This document shows positions 8,409 through 16,703 of a DNA stretch of 64,000 bases, in pieces; the first letter of the stretch is position 1; every line of letters begins with the position of its first letter. The notes under the pieces are model-generated. The model did not search any database. It saw only the letters and a list, made by a program, of their open reading frames with translations, and was not told the origin of the DNA. A program made the translations under genes and the position numbers. Source of the DNA: JAJRXR01 sp041987545 (GTDB lineage: Bacteria; Planctomycetota; Phycisphaerae; Phycisphaerales; UBA1924). The stretch covers positions 180,172-244,171 of the forward strand of contig JBHIWH010000006.1 of the NCBI GenBank assembly GCA_041987545.1, in the 5' to 3' direction.

Positions 8409-8828
8409 ATGACGACCCCACGCAGCGAGCGGTTCGAGCAGACGCGGGCGGCGCACCGCGACGAGACGGCCGAGGACTACGTCGAGGCGATCGCCGAGCT
8501 GATCGACGAGCGGGGCGAGGCCCGGAACAAGGACCTGGCGCGGATGATGGGCGTCAGCCACGTGACCGTCAGCCGCATCATGCGGCGGCTGCGGGACGAG
8601 GGGCTGGTCGAGTTCGAGACGCACCGGCCCCTGGCGCTGACGCCCAAGGGGCGTCGGATGGCCGAGGCGGCGCGGCGGCGGCACGAGGTCGTGGTCGGGT
8701 TCCTGCGGGCGATCGGGGTGGGGGCCCGCCAGGCGGAGATCGACGCCGAGGGCATCGAGCACCACGTCTCGGCCCAGACGATCAGGGCGTTCCGGCGGAC
8801 GATGGATCGGCTGGGCCCGGGCGGATGA
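8409..8828 (+). CDS. mntR: MntR/DtxR-family metal-dependent transcriptional regulator
   Basis: This 139-residue protein has an N-terminal winged helix-turn-helix (TAEDYVEAIAELIDERGE, then KDLARMMGVSHVTVSRIMRR) and a short dimerisation/metal domain with RRRHEVVVGFLRAIGV and IEHHVS. The ETAEDYVEAI start and the HxxxxxFL/EGIEHH pattern are those of manganese-sensing MntR. The protein lacks the SH3-like third domain of DtxR/IdeR, as MntR does. It would repress manganese uptake genes when Mn(II) is plentiful. No transporter gene lies next to it. The ATG at 8409 is preferred over the longer frame from 8253, which would overlap the preceding gene and the hairpin. Symbol given on family resemblance. 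Confidence 0.85.
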   Translation: MTTPRSERFEQTRAAHRDETAEDYVEAIAELIDERGEARNKDLARMMGVSHVTVSRIMRRLRDEGLVEFETHRPLALTPKGRRMAEAARRRHEVVVGFLRAIGVGARQAEIDAEGIEHHVSAQTIRAFRRTMDRLGPGG

Positions 8829-9047
8829 TCGGGCGTTGGGGGCGGGCTCCGAACGGAATCCGATCGGGCCTGGGGGAATTCGACTGGCGATATCGAGCTT
8901 TTTGGGACACAAGTGGGGTGTGGCATCGAATAGGGTGGCGCCGGGCACTCGCCCGGAGGGTCGGTCTTCGTGCCGGCCAGGGTCGGTATCGAGATTGACT
9001 ACAGCCCGGGGCGGTTCCCCCGGGCATCCAAACGAGAGGGTTCTGTG

Positions 9048-11246
9048 ATGTCTCAATGTCGGCGCAGCGCGGCGGCGTGTGGTGTGTGTTTGGCTCTGGT
9101 GCTCTCGTGCGGTCTCGCGCAGGCGTCCGATGTGACGGCCTCCGCGGCGGCGTCGGCGACGCCGAAGCTGCGGCTCGAGTCGGGCGCCCACGAGCTGGGG
9201 CAGGCGGACAACCTGCTGATCGGCATGCGGGCGGCGACCCAGGCGCCGCGGCATGGGCTTATCGCCCTCGACGGGGCGATCACGCCCGAGCGCCGGGCGC
9301 AGCTGGAGGCCGCGGGCGTGCGGCTTGGCCAGTACATGCCCGACCACGCGTACATCGCCGACCTTTCCGGCGCGCAGCTGGGCGCGGTCGCCGAGCTGGG
9401 GTACGTCGGCTGGGCCGGCGCGTTCCGCCCGGAGTGGAAGGTGTCGCACGAGCTTGGCCTGATCGTCCGCACGTCGGACGCCGAGCTGCTCGAGATCCAG
9501 GCGCGGGGCGAGCTGGCGCTGAGCGTCTGGCTCTTCCCGGGCGCCGACCGGGCCCAGGCCCTGGCCGAGATCGCGGCGATCGACGGCGTGAGCATCGTGC
9601 ACGACTCGCTCGAGGGCGACATGCGGCTGGTCCGCCTGACCGCCCCCCGGGGCGCGGGCGAGACCCTGGCCCAGATCGACGGCGTCCGATGGATCGAGGA
9701 CGCGCCCGAGATCAGCCTGCGCAACAACACCTCCCGCTGGGTCGTGCAGAGCAACGTCAGCGGGTTCTACCCCGTGTACGACGCGGGGATCCGCGGCGAG
9801 GGGCAGATCGTTGCCGTCATGGACGGGCGCTTCAACCCGAACCACTGCTCGTTCTCCGACCCCGAGGGTGACCCCTTCGGGCCCTCGCACCGCAAGATCC
9901 AGGCGTACAACACGTCGATCGGCAGCGACACGCACGGGGCGCACGTCTCGGGCACGTCCGTGGGCGACGCCGGTTCGTTCTCCGACACCCGCGGCGTGGC
10001 GTACATGGCCCGCATGGTCTTCAACTCCGTTCCGTCCTTCTCGGATGCGGCGGTCTACAACCGGCTGACGCAGCACTACGGGCAGGGCGCGACGGTGCAC
10101 ACGAACAGCTGGGGCAACGACGGGACCGTCGCCTACGATGGCCTGGCCCGCGGCTTCGACCGCTTCCTCTGGGATAACGACGACAACTTCGTCTGCCTGG
10201 CGGTGACGAACACGTCCTCGCTCCGCAACCCGGAGAACGCGAAGAATCTGATGGCGGTCGCCGCCTGCCGCGACACTCCGAGCCAGAACTCGTTCTGCTC
10301 GGGCGGCGCCGGCCCGACCAACGACAGCCGGCGCAAGCCTGAGATCATGGCGCCCGGGTGCTCGATCCGGTCGTCGTTCGGCAGCGGGTGCTCCACGACG
10401 GCGCTGACCGGCACGTCGATGGCCTGCCCGCATATCGCCGGCTGCGCCGCCCTGGTCAGCCAGTACTTCGAGGACGGGTTCTACCCGAGCGGGTCGGCCA
10501 ACGCGTCGGACGCGTTCACCCCGTCGGGCCCCCTGATGAAGGCGATGCTGCTCAACTCGGGCCAGGACATCTCTGGCGACGCGGGGTACCCGGGCAGCCG
10601 CGAGGGCTGGGGCCGCGTCAAGCTCGACGAGGTCCTCCTCTTCGGGACCGAGGGCGCGGGCGAGTCGATCATCGTCCGCGACGTGCGGATCGGCAGCGCC
10701 GAGGCGCTCTCGACCGGCGACGTCGTCGAGGTGCCCTTCGAGGTCACCTCGGGCCTGAGCTCGCTCCGGGTCACCCTGGTCTGGCACGATCCCCCCGGGG
10801 CGTTCGGCGCCAACCCGGCGTACGTCAACGACCTCGACCTCGAGGTGGATACGGGCGCGGCGACGTACCTGGGCAACGTCTTCTCCGGCGGCAGCAGTGT
10901 GACCGGCGGGTCCGCCGATCCCCGCAACAACGTCGAGATGGTGCACACCCTCGCGATCTCCCCGGGCTCGTACGTCGCCCGGATCAACGCGACGGCGGTG
11001 AACCAGGGCACGCAGGGCTACGCCCTCGTGATCCGCGGCATGGTGGACGAGAACACCGGCCCGCAGCCCTGCAACGGCGCGGACATCGCCGAGCCCTTCG
11101 GGCAGCTCGACTTCTCCGATGTCTCGGCGTTCCTGGTCGCCTTCGGCGCGATGGAGGCCGCGGCGGACCTGGCCGCCCCGCTCGGGCAGTGGGACTTCTC
11201 CGACGTGGTCGAGTTCCTGAACCAGTTCGGCGGCGGCTGCCCCTGA
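9048..11246 (+). CDS. Secreted S8 (subtilisin-like) serine protease with GC-type dockerin
   Basis: The 732-residue protein has a signal peptide (MSQCRRSAAACGVCLALVLS, cleavage near AQA-SD), a propeptide-like region to about residue 230, and an S8 catalytic domain. The triad is Asp about 259 (VAVMDGRF), His about 296 (DTHGAHVSGT) and Ser about 457 (GTSMACPHIAG). A beta-rich domain follows with VTLVWHDPPG and YVNDLDLEV, the pattern seen after S8 domains in many exoproteases. The last roughly 58 residues are a GC-type dockerin starting CNGADIAEPF and ending GGGCP. The ATG at 9048 follows GAGAGGG by seven bases. Export by Sec and anchoring or sorting through the C-terminal module is inferred. A terminator follows at 11278. 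Confidence 0.92.
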   Translation: MSQCRRSAAACGVCLALVLSCGLAQASDVTASAAASATPKLRLESGAHELGQADNLLIGMRAATQAPRHGLIALDGAITPERRAQLEAAGVRLGQYMPDHAYIADLSGAQLGAVAELGYVGWAGAFRPEWKVSHELGLIVRTSDAELLEIQARGELALSVWLFPGADRAQALAEIAAIDGVSIVHDSLEGDMRLVRLTAPRGAGETLAQIDGVRWIEDAPEISLRNNTSRWVVQSNVSGFYPVYDAGIRGEGQIVAVMDGRFNPNHCSFSDPEGDPFGPSHRKIQAYNTSIGSDTHGAHVSGTSVGDAGSFSDTRGVAYMARMVFNSVPSFSDAAVYNRLTQHYGQGATVHTNSWGNDGTVAYDGLARGFDRFLWDNDDNFVCLAVTNTSSLRNPENAKNLMAVAACRDTPSQNSFCSGGAGPTNDSRRKPEIMAPGCSIRSSFGSGCSTTALTGTSMACPHIAGCAALVSQYFEDGFYPSGSANASDAFTPSGPLMKAMLLNSGQDISGDAGYPGSREGWGRVKLDEVLLFGTEGAGESIIVRDVRIGSAEALSTGDVVEVPFEVTSGLSSLRVTLVWHDPPGAFGANPAYVNDLDLEVDTGAATYLGNVFSGGSSVTGGSADPRNNVEMVHTLAISPGSYVARINATAVNQGTQGYALVIRGMVDENTGPQPCNGADIAEPFGQLDFSDVSAFLVAFGAMEAAADLAAPLGQWDFSDVVEFLNQFGGGCP

Positions 11247-11277
11247 GCCGCGACGTCTGAGAACGTGAACCCAATCC

Positions 11278-11309
11278 CGCCCCGCGCCGACCCTGGCGCG
11301 GGGCGTTTT
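11278..11309 (+). terminator. Rho-independent terminator after the S8 protease gene
   Basis: A perfect 11-bp stem (CGCCCCGCGCC with GGCGCGGGGCG), a 6-base loop and a run of four T follow the stop at 11246 by about 30 bases. Confidence 0.88.
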
Positions 11310-11431
11310 CGTGCGCACAGCCGGATCGGGGCGTCGTGCCCGGGCGAAGGGCTTGGTGCGGGCGGGGCCGGGCCGGTAGGGTTGAAGGCGTGACGCCCGC
11401 CTCGGCGGGGTCTGCGAACAGGAGGCGAGCG

Positions 11432-13801
11432 ATGCTTGGCGGACTCGGCGGGGATCGGATCGGGCGTCTGGCGGCGGTCGCGGGGCTCGGTGTCGGCCTG
11501 GCGGCGTCCGAGGCGGACGCGACGTGGTCGATCCTGATCGCCAACACGCGGACCGGCGAGATCGCCGTCGCCTCGGCGACGTGCCTGACGTCGATCAACC
11601 TGCGGCACGAGACGCCGGTGCTCATCTCGGGCGTGGGCGGGGCGACCGCCCAGTCGTTTGTTGATCAGTCCGGGCGGAATCGGGGGCTGGTGCGTGACCT
11701 GCTGCTCGCGGGCGTGGAGCCGGGTCTGATCCTGGACGCGCTGGACGCGTTCGACCCGAGCCACCAGACACGCCAGTACGGCATCATCGATGTGACGGGG
11801 GGCGCGGCGACGTTCTCCGGCACGGGCGCCGGCGCGTGGGCCGGTGGGCAGACGGGGCGGGTCGGGGATCTGGTGTACGCGGTGCAGGGCAACGTGCTCG
11901 CCGGAGCGCCGGTCGTGCAGGACGCGGTGGACGCGATCCTGATGACGCCCGGCGACATCCCCGAGAAGCTAATGGCGGGGATGGAGGCTGCGTTCGTGCA
12001 GGGCGGGGACGGGCGCTGCTCGTGCACGAGCAACGGGCCCGATTGCGGCTCGCCCCCCCAGGGCGGCGACTTCGACAAGAGCGCCCACGTCGGTTACATG
12101 CTCATCGCCCGCGCCGGCGACGCGGACGGGTCGAACTCCATCACGAACACGAAGGGCGTGCCCCTGGCCTGGGTGGTCGAGGACTTCGACGGCGACGGGC
12201 GCCCGGACGCCGCGTGCGTCACCTCCGCCCAGACGGACAACGTCTCGGTGCTGCTCAACCGCACGCCCGTCGGCAGCCCATTGGGCCTGCTGGTGGTCGA
12301 GCACGAGGCGGACGCGGGGGCGACGGCGCTGCAGGACGCGGCGGGCGGGGACTTCACGGGCGACGGGATGACGGACGTCCTGGGGGTTTCTCTCTCCGCG
12401 GACGCCGCGGTCCTGATGACGAACCTGGGCGGCGGGGAGATGTCCGACGGCGTGGCCATCGGCGTGGGCGACGGCCCGCGGGCGGTGGTCGCGGCGGACC
12501 TGGACGGGGCGGGCGGGCTGGACGCGGCGGTCGCCAACGAGACCGCCGGCACGGTCAGCGTCATGCTCGGCGCCGGGGACGGGACGTTCGCCGTGACCCC
12601 CGTCGCGACGTTCCTGGGCGGGCCGACTCAGATCGTCGCCGGCGAGTTCAACGGGCTGCCCGGGACAGACCTGGCCATGGCGCACGAGAACCTCGGCGCG
12701 GTCACGCTGCTGGTCAACGACGGCGCGGGCGCCTTCAGCCCCGGCGGGTTCTTCTTCGTCGGCGCCAGGCCGGTGGGGCTGGCCGCATTGGACGCGGACG
12801 ACGATGGGCTCGACGATCTGGTGACCGCGAACCAGACGGGGCGGAGCGTGTCCGTGCTGATGAACACGGGCGGCGCCTTCACCAGGAACGACATCGCGAT
12901 GCCCGGGAACCTGGCGCCGTCGCACGTCGCCGCCGGGCGCGTGGACGGGGACGGCGAGCTCGACCTGGCGGTGTTCCTGGGCGGTTCGGACGGGCTGGCG
13001 GTCTTCGCGGGCGACGGCGCGGGCGGGTTCTCGCTCTCGGGCGCGTACCCGTTCGTGTTGGGCGTCGGGGCGGCGGTGGTCGCGGACTTCTCGGGCGACG
13101 GGGAGAACGACCTGCTGGCCGGCTCCGGCGCGGTCGGCGGGGCGGTGCTCGCGGGCAACCAGGGCGGGGGCGTGTTCCCCGACCAGCCGGGCTTCGCCGC
13201 CGGCGAGTACTTCATGATGTTCAACGTCGCGAACGTGCAGGCGAGCGACCCCGACCCGGTGCTGCAGATGCGTGTGCAGTTCGACGCGTGGCGGGCGGAC
13301 CTGACCGGCCGGCCCGACGGGGTGCAGTCGGTCGCGACGCCGCCCTCGGGACTGCTCGCGACGGGCGAGGGGGACGGGGACGACACCGCCCGCGTGCGCG
13401 TGCGCCTGGCCGACTGGCGCCGCGTCGCGGTGGACCTGGACGCGTCGGCGTTCTCGGTCTCGCACGCGATCGGCTCGGCGATGGCGACGCAGATCATGGG
13501 CGTCGAGCGCGTCGGCCCCGGTCTGTACGACATCGTCCTCGGGCTCGGGCCCGACGCGGGCGTGGACGAGCTGGTCGTCGAGATCGACGACGGCGTCCGC
13601 CCCGTCACGCTCATGCCCAACCCGGTCGTCCGTGTGCTCGATCCGGACGCGGACTTCGACGGCGACGGCGCCGCGACGTTCTCCGACGTGCTCGCGTTCC
13701 TGACGGCGTTCGCGGCCGAGGACCCGAGCGCGGACCTGGACGCGGACAAGGCGTTCACGATCGAGGACGTGCTGCTGTTCCTGGCGCTCTACAACCCCTG
13801 A
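11432..13801 (+). CDS. DUF1028 domain fused to VCBS repeats and a dockerin-like tail
   Basis: The 789-residue protein starts with a leader (RLAAVAGLGVGLAASEADA) whose predicted cleavage would leave a mature TWSILIANTRTGE. This opens a DUF1028 domain of about 240 residues (LIANTRTGEIAVASATC, then GVGGATAQSFVD, QYGIIDV and AVQGNVLAG). That family is Ntn-hydrolase-like. About nine FG-GAP/VCBS units follow (for example FDGDGRPDAACV, FTGDGMTDVLGV, FSGDGENDLLAG). The C-terminus is a dockerin-like pair, DADFDGDGAATFSDVLAFL and ADLDADKAFTIEDVLLFL, without the Cys bracket of GC-type tails. The ATG at 11432 has AGGAGG six bases upstream. An extracellular hydrolase or binding protein is likely; the substrate is unknown. 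Confidence 0.82.
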   Translation: MLGGLGGDRIGRLAAVAGLGVGLAASEADATWSILIANTRTGEIAVASATCLTSINLRHETPVLISGVGGATAQSFVDQSGRNRGLVRDLLLAGVEPGLILDALDAFDPSHQTRQYGIIDVTGGAATFSGTGAGAWAGGQTGRVGDLVYAVQGNVLAGAPVVQDAVDAILMTPGDIPEKLMAGMEAAFVQGGDGRCSCTSNGPDCGSPPQGGDFDKSAHVGYMLIARAGDADGSNSITNTKGVPLAWVVEDFDGDGRPDAACVTSAQTDNVSVLLNRTPVGSPLGLLVVEHEADAGATALQDAAGGDFTGDGMTDVLGVSLSADAAVLMTNLGGGEMSDGVAIGVGDGPRAVVAADLDGAGGLDAAVANETAGTVSVMLGAGDGTFAVTPVATFLGGPTQIVAGEFNGLPGTDLAMAHENLGAVTLLVNDGAGAFSPGGFFFVGARPVGLAALDADDDGLDDLVTANQTGRSVSVLMNTGGAFTRNDIAMPGNLAPSHVAAGRVDGDGELDLAVFLGGSDGLAVFAGDGAGGFSLSGAYPFVLGVGAAVVADFSGDGENDLLAGSGAVGGAVLAGNQGGGVFPDQPGFAAGEYFMMFNVANVQASDPDPVLQMRVQFDAWRADLTGRPDGVQSVATPPSGLLATGEGDGDDTARVRVRLADWRRVAVDLDASAFSVSHAIGSAMATQIMGVERVGPGLYDIVLGLGPDAGVDELVVEIDDGVRPVTLMPNPVVRVLDPDADFDGDGAATFSDVLAFLTAFAAEDPSADLDADKAFTIEDVLLFLALYNP

Positions 13802-13930
13802 TCCGGCCCGCGAGACGGGGCGATCGTGGGATCGGGCGTGCGTGCGGCCCCCGGTCGGGGCCGGGGTCATATCCTCTGCGTGCCGCCGGACCGCCCGGGC
13901 GTGACCCGGGGCGCGGCAGGGAGGACCCCG

Positions 13931-14860
13931 ATGAAGAAGATCCTGATCGTCCTGCTGATTCTCGTCGTGCTCGTCGTGCTGGGCTTCGTCGGGCTCGTCG
14001 CCTTCGGGCTCTCGCAGATCGACACGCTCGCCAAGCGGCTGGTCGAGGACGGCGGGACGTACGCGACCGGCGTCGAGACCTCGGTGGACGGCGTGGACGT
14101 CGGGCTCCAGGCCGGCACGCTCTCGATGGACGCGCTGACGGTCGCCAACCCCGGCGGGTACGAGTCGCCCCACTTCCTGGCGATGGGCTCTCTGTTCACG
14201 AGCGTGGATTACGCGACGGTCGGCAAGCCGGCGATCCGCGTGCCCGAGGTGACGCTCTCGGGGATCGACGTGTACCTCGACAAGACCGGCGACCGGGCCA
14301 ACTACCAGGTCATCATGGACAACCTCAAGCGGTTCGAGTCGGGCAATAAGACCGAGCCGCAGCCCGAGTCCACCAAGGGGCAGAAGGTCGTCATCGACCA
14401 CCTCAAGCTCGAGAACATCTCGGTGAGCCTCGTGGGCGTGCCCGGCGTGTCGCAGATCGCCGGCGACGTGAACGTCAAGATCCCGCTCGTCGAGCTCAAG
14501 GACCTGGGCGGCGACGAGGGCATGACCATGGGCCAGGTCGCGAACCTGGTCGTCAAGACCGTGCTGTCGGCCGCCGTCGAGGCGGGCGGGGGCATCATCC
14601 CGGCCGACATGCTCGGCGAGCTGACCGGCGGGCTGGGCCAGCTCAGCTCGATCTCGGACATGGGTGTCGAGGTGATCGGCGACCTGGGCGGGCGGATCGG
14701 CGACATGGGATCCGGCGTCATGGAGGGGGCCCAGGAGCAGATCGACAACGCCGTCGGCGACGTGCAGGACCGCGCCGGCGAGGCCGTCGACGACGCGGCC
14801 GACAAGGTCAAGGAGGGCCTGGGCGGGCTGCTCGGCGGGAACAAAGACGAGGATCCCTAA
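13931..14860 (+). CDS. AsmA-like single-pass membrane protein
   Basis: This is a 309-residue protein with one strongly hydrophobic N-terminal helix (KKILIVLLILVVLVVLGFVG). A mostly beta region follows, with features of AsmA/DUF748-type proteins: a GVDVGLQAGTLSMDALTVAN stretch, then IRVPEVTLSGIDVYLDK and a VVIDHLKLENISVSLVG segment. From about residue 210 it becomes helical and rich in Gly, Asp and Ala, and the last 60 residues look like a flexible or coiled tail. The topology would place the bulk in the periplasm, tethered to the inner membrane. AsmA-like proteins act in lipid transport or outer-membrane upkeep, and that role is only inferred here. The ATG at 13931 follows GGGAGG by seven bases. 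It converges on the AAA ATPase gene. Confidence 0.65.
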   Translation: MKKILIVLLILVVLVVLGFVGLVAFGLSQIDTLAKRLVEDGGTYATGVETSVDGVDVGLQAGTLSMDALTVANPGGYESPHFLAMGSLFTSVDYATVGKPAIRVPEVTLSGIDVYLDKTGDRANYQVIMDNLKRFESGNKTEPQPESTKGQKVVIDHLKLENISVSLVGVPGVSQIAGDVNVKIPLVELKDLGGDEGMTMGQVANLVVKTVLSAAVEAGGGIIPADMLGELTGGLGQLSSISDMGVEVIGDLGGRIGDMGSGVMEGAQEQIDNAVGDVQDRAGEAVDDAADKVKEGLGGLLGGNKDEDP

Positions 14861-14895
14861 GCCCGGGTGCTTGAGTCGCTCGCTCTGGCCCCGGC

Positions 14896-16401
14896 TCAGC
14901 CCGCGGGCACGCACCGGCCCTCGGCCCACGCGCGGAGGCGGTCGATCTTCTCGCCCATCGTGACCGAGAGAGGCGGGCTGCTGCGCAGCGCCCGCTCGAT
15001 GTCCAGCGACGTCGCCTCGCGGTCCTCGTGGAAGGCGTGGTGGAGTGCGGCGAGGACGGCGGCCTCGATCTCCGCGCCCGAGTAGCCCTCGCACGCGCCC
15101 GAGAGCTCCTCGACGTCGAACATCGACGGGTCGCGGCCGCGCTTGCGGAGGTGGATCTCCAGGATCATCCGCCGGGCCTCGTCGCCCGGCAGGTCCACGA
15201 AGAAGATCTCGTCGAAGCGCCCCTTGCGGAGCAGCTCGGGTGGGAGGGCGTCGATGTTGTTGGCGGTGGCGACGAGGAAGACGGGCGCCTCGTGGTCCTG
15301 CATCCAGGTGAGCAGCGCGCCGAACATGCGTTGGCTCAGCCCGCCGTCGGTCGAGTGGGCGGCGGCGGAGGCGAAGGCCTTCTCGATCTCGTCGATCCAG
15401 AGGACCACGGGCGCCATGGCCTCGGCCTGCTTGAGCGCGTCGCGGAGGCGGCGCTCGGACTCGCCCACGAACCTGTCGTAGAGGGCGCCAGGGTCCATCC
15501 GCAGCAGCGGGCGGCGCCACGCCGTCGCGATCGCCTTGGCACACAGGCTCTTGCCCGCGCCCTGCACGCCCAGCAGCAGCACGCCCCGGGGGGGCCTGAG
15601 CCCGAACTCGGCGGCCTCGTCGGTGAACGAGCGTTCGCGGGCCGCCAGCCACGCCTTGAGCTGCTCCAGCCCGCCCACGTCGTCGAGCGTCGCGGGCGAC
15701 TCGACCGAGTCCAGCAGGCCAGAGCCCGAGACCAGCGCCCGCTTGCGGGCCAGCGCGTGGTTGAGGTCGTCGGCGTCGAACGTCCGGTCCTCGGCGACCA
15801 GGTCGTAGGTCACCTGCTCGATCTGGCGGCGCGTCAGGCCCGCGAGGTTCTTGAGCAGGATCCGGTAGTCGCGCCGCGTCAGGTCGATCTTGACGGGCCG
15901 CTCGCGGTGGATGACCTTGAGCGCCTCGCGGACGATCGGCTCGATCTGGTCCTCGTCGGGCAGGGAGAGCTCGAAGGGCGAGACGTGGGCGCGGATCGCG
16001 TCGGGCAGGCGCGACTCGTGGTCGATGAGGACGACGTGCGAGCCGGTCTGCCGGGCTTTGTCGAGCAGGTCGCGGAGCGCGCGGCGCACGTGCGGGTCGT
16101 CGAGGTGCGAGGCGATGTCCAGCAGCACGCAGAGGCTGGTCTCGTCTCGGCGGAGGAGCCAGACGAGGGCGGCGGCCGGGTTCATCGTGTCGGGGATCGG
16201 CGAGGCGTGCGGCTCGCGCTGGTTGCGGAGCCCGTCGATCACGGACCAGCGCCAGAGGTTCATGTCCAGCTTGGAGGCGGCGCCGAGGACGGCGTCCAGC
16301 GCGTCCTGCTCCTCGTGCGTGCAGATCCAGACGCCCGGGTGGCGGGCGGTGAGCATCGCGTGCAGGCGGGCCGCGTCCGGGCTGGTGGTGGGGTCGCCCA
16401 T
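14896..16401 (-). CDS. AAA-family ATPase, Ycf46-like
   Basis: The 501-residue protein has an N-terminal roughly 230-residue degenerate P-loop-like domain (ALVWLLRRDETSLCVLLDIA, HVVLIDHESRLP), then a canonical AAA module. That module has Walker A LGVQGAGKSL with Lys about 284, Walker B VVLWIDEIEKA, the second region of homology FLVATANNIDALPPELLRKG with its arginine finger, and a sensor-2/lid region including GYSGAEIEAAVLAAL. This two-part build matches the Ycf46 family of cyanobacteria and plastids, found also in planctomycetes, which has no settled function. It is a soluble protein and probably a hexameric unfoldase. No partner gene is apparent, and it converges on the AsmA-like gene with 35 bases between stops. 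Confidence 0.88.
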   Translation of the reverse strand: MGDPTTSPDAARLHAMLTARHPGVWICTHEEQDALDAVLGAASKLDMNLWRWSVIDGLRNQREPHASPIPDTMNPAAALVWLLRRDETSLCVLLDIASHLDDPHVRRALRDLLDKARQTGSHVVLIDHESRLPDAIRAHVSPFELSLPDEDQIEPIVREALKVIHRERPVKIDLTRRDYRILLKNLAGLTRRQIEQVTYDLVAEDRTFDADDLNHALARKRALVSGSGLLDSVESPATLDDVGGLEQLKAWLAARERSFTDEAAEFGLRPPRGVLLLGVQGAGKSLCAKAIATAWRRPLLRMDPGALYDRFVGESERRLRDALKQAEAMAPVVLWIDEIEKAFASAAAHSTDGGLSQRMFGALLTWMQDHEAPVFLVATANNIDALPPELLRKGRFDEIFFVDLPGDEARRMILEIHLRKRGRDPSMFDVEELSGACEGYSGAEIEAAVLAALHHAFHEDREATSLDIERALRSSPPLSVTMGEKIDRLRAWAEGRCVPAG

Positions 16402-16703
16402 CCCTCGATCTCAGCCTAGCCGGGCCGCGCCCGGGCGGGGCTCGGAACTGGGCGGGCGGCGGGGGCGTACAGGGGGGCGGCGTCCGGGAATCCGGCTTCG
16501 GGGTCGTCCGTGTCCCCCGCCGGCTCCCGCCGGGGTCGTCTCCCGGGGCGTCCTGGCCCGGATTCTCGGGCCCGGTCGATCCGCGTGACGCCGCTTCACG
16601 AGGGGCTTTGTCGCCCCGGGTCGGGCGTGTACGGTTTGGCGTGAACAATGATTCTCTCGGCGGACGCGGACGCGTCCGGCGTTGCCCCCACGGAGGATTC
16701 GGT
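16402..16703 (+). other. Intergenic region between divergent genes, with a leader hairpin
   Basis: About 300 bases separate the start of the AAA ATPase from that of the next S8 protease. I see no convincing ORF or RNA gene. CGGACGC-GGAC-GCGTCCG at 16661-16678 is a perfect 7-bp hairpin ending 13 bases before the GGAGG (16692-16696) of the protease gene, so it probably lies in the mRNA leader. Promoters for both directions must lie here, but none matches consensus well enough to name. Confidence 0.45.

Noticed and set aside
8181..11318. 1045-residue minus-strand open frame opposite the S8 protease
   Set aside because: The plus strand has a signal peptide, catalytic triad and dockerin; the minus product has none of these features.
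11969..16648. 1559-residue minus-strand open frame
   Set aside because: It spans parts of three convincing genes in other frames, and its content is low-complexity Arg, Asp, Pro and His; no domain is visible.
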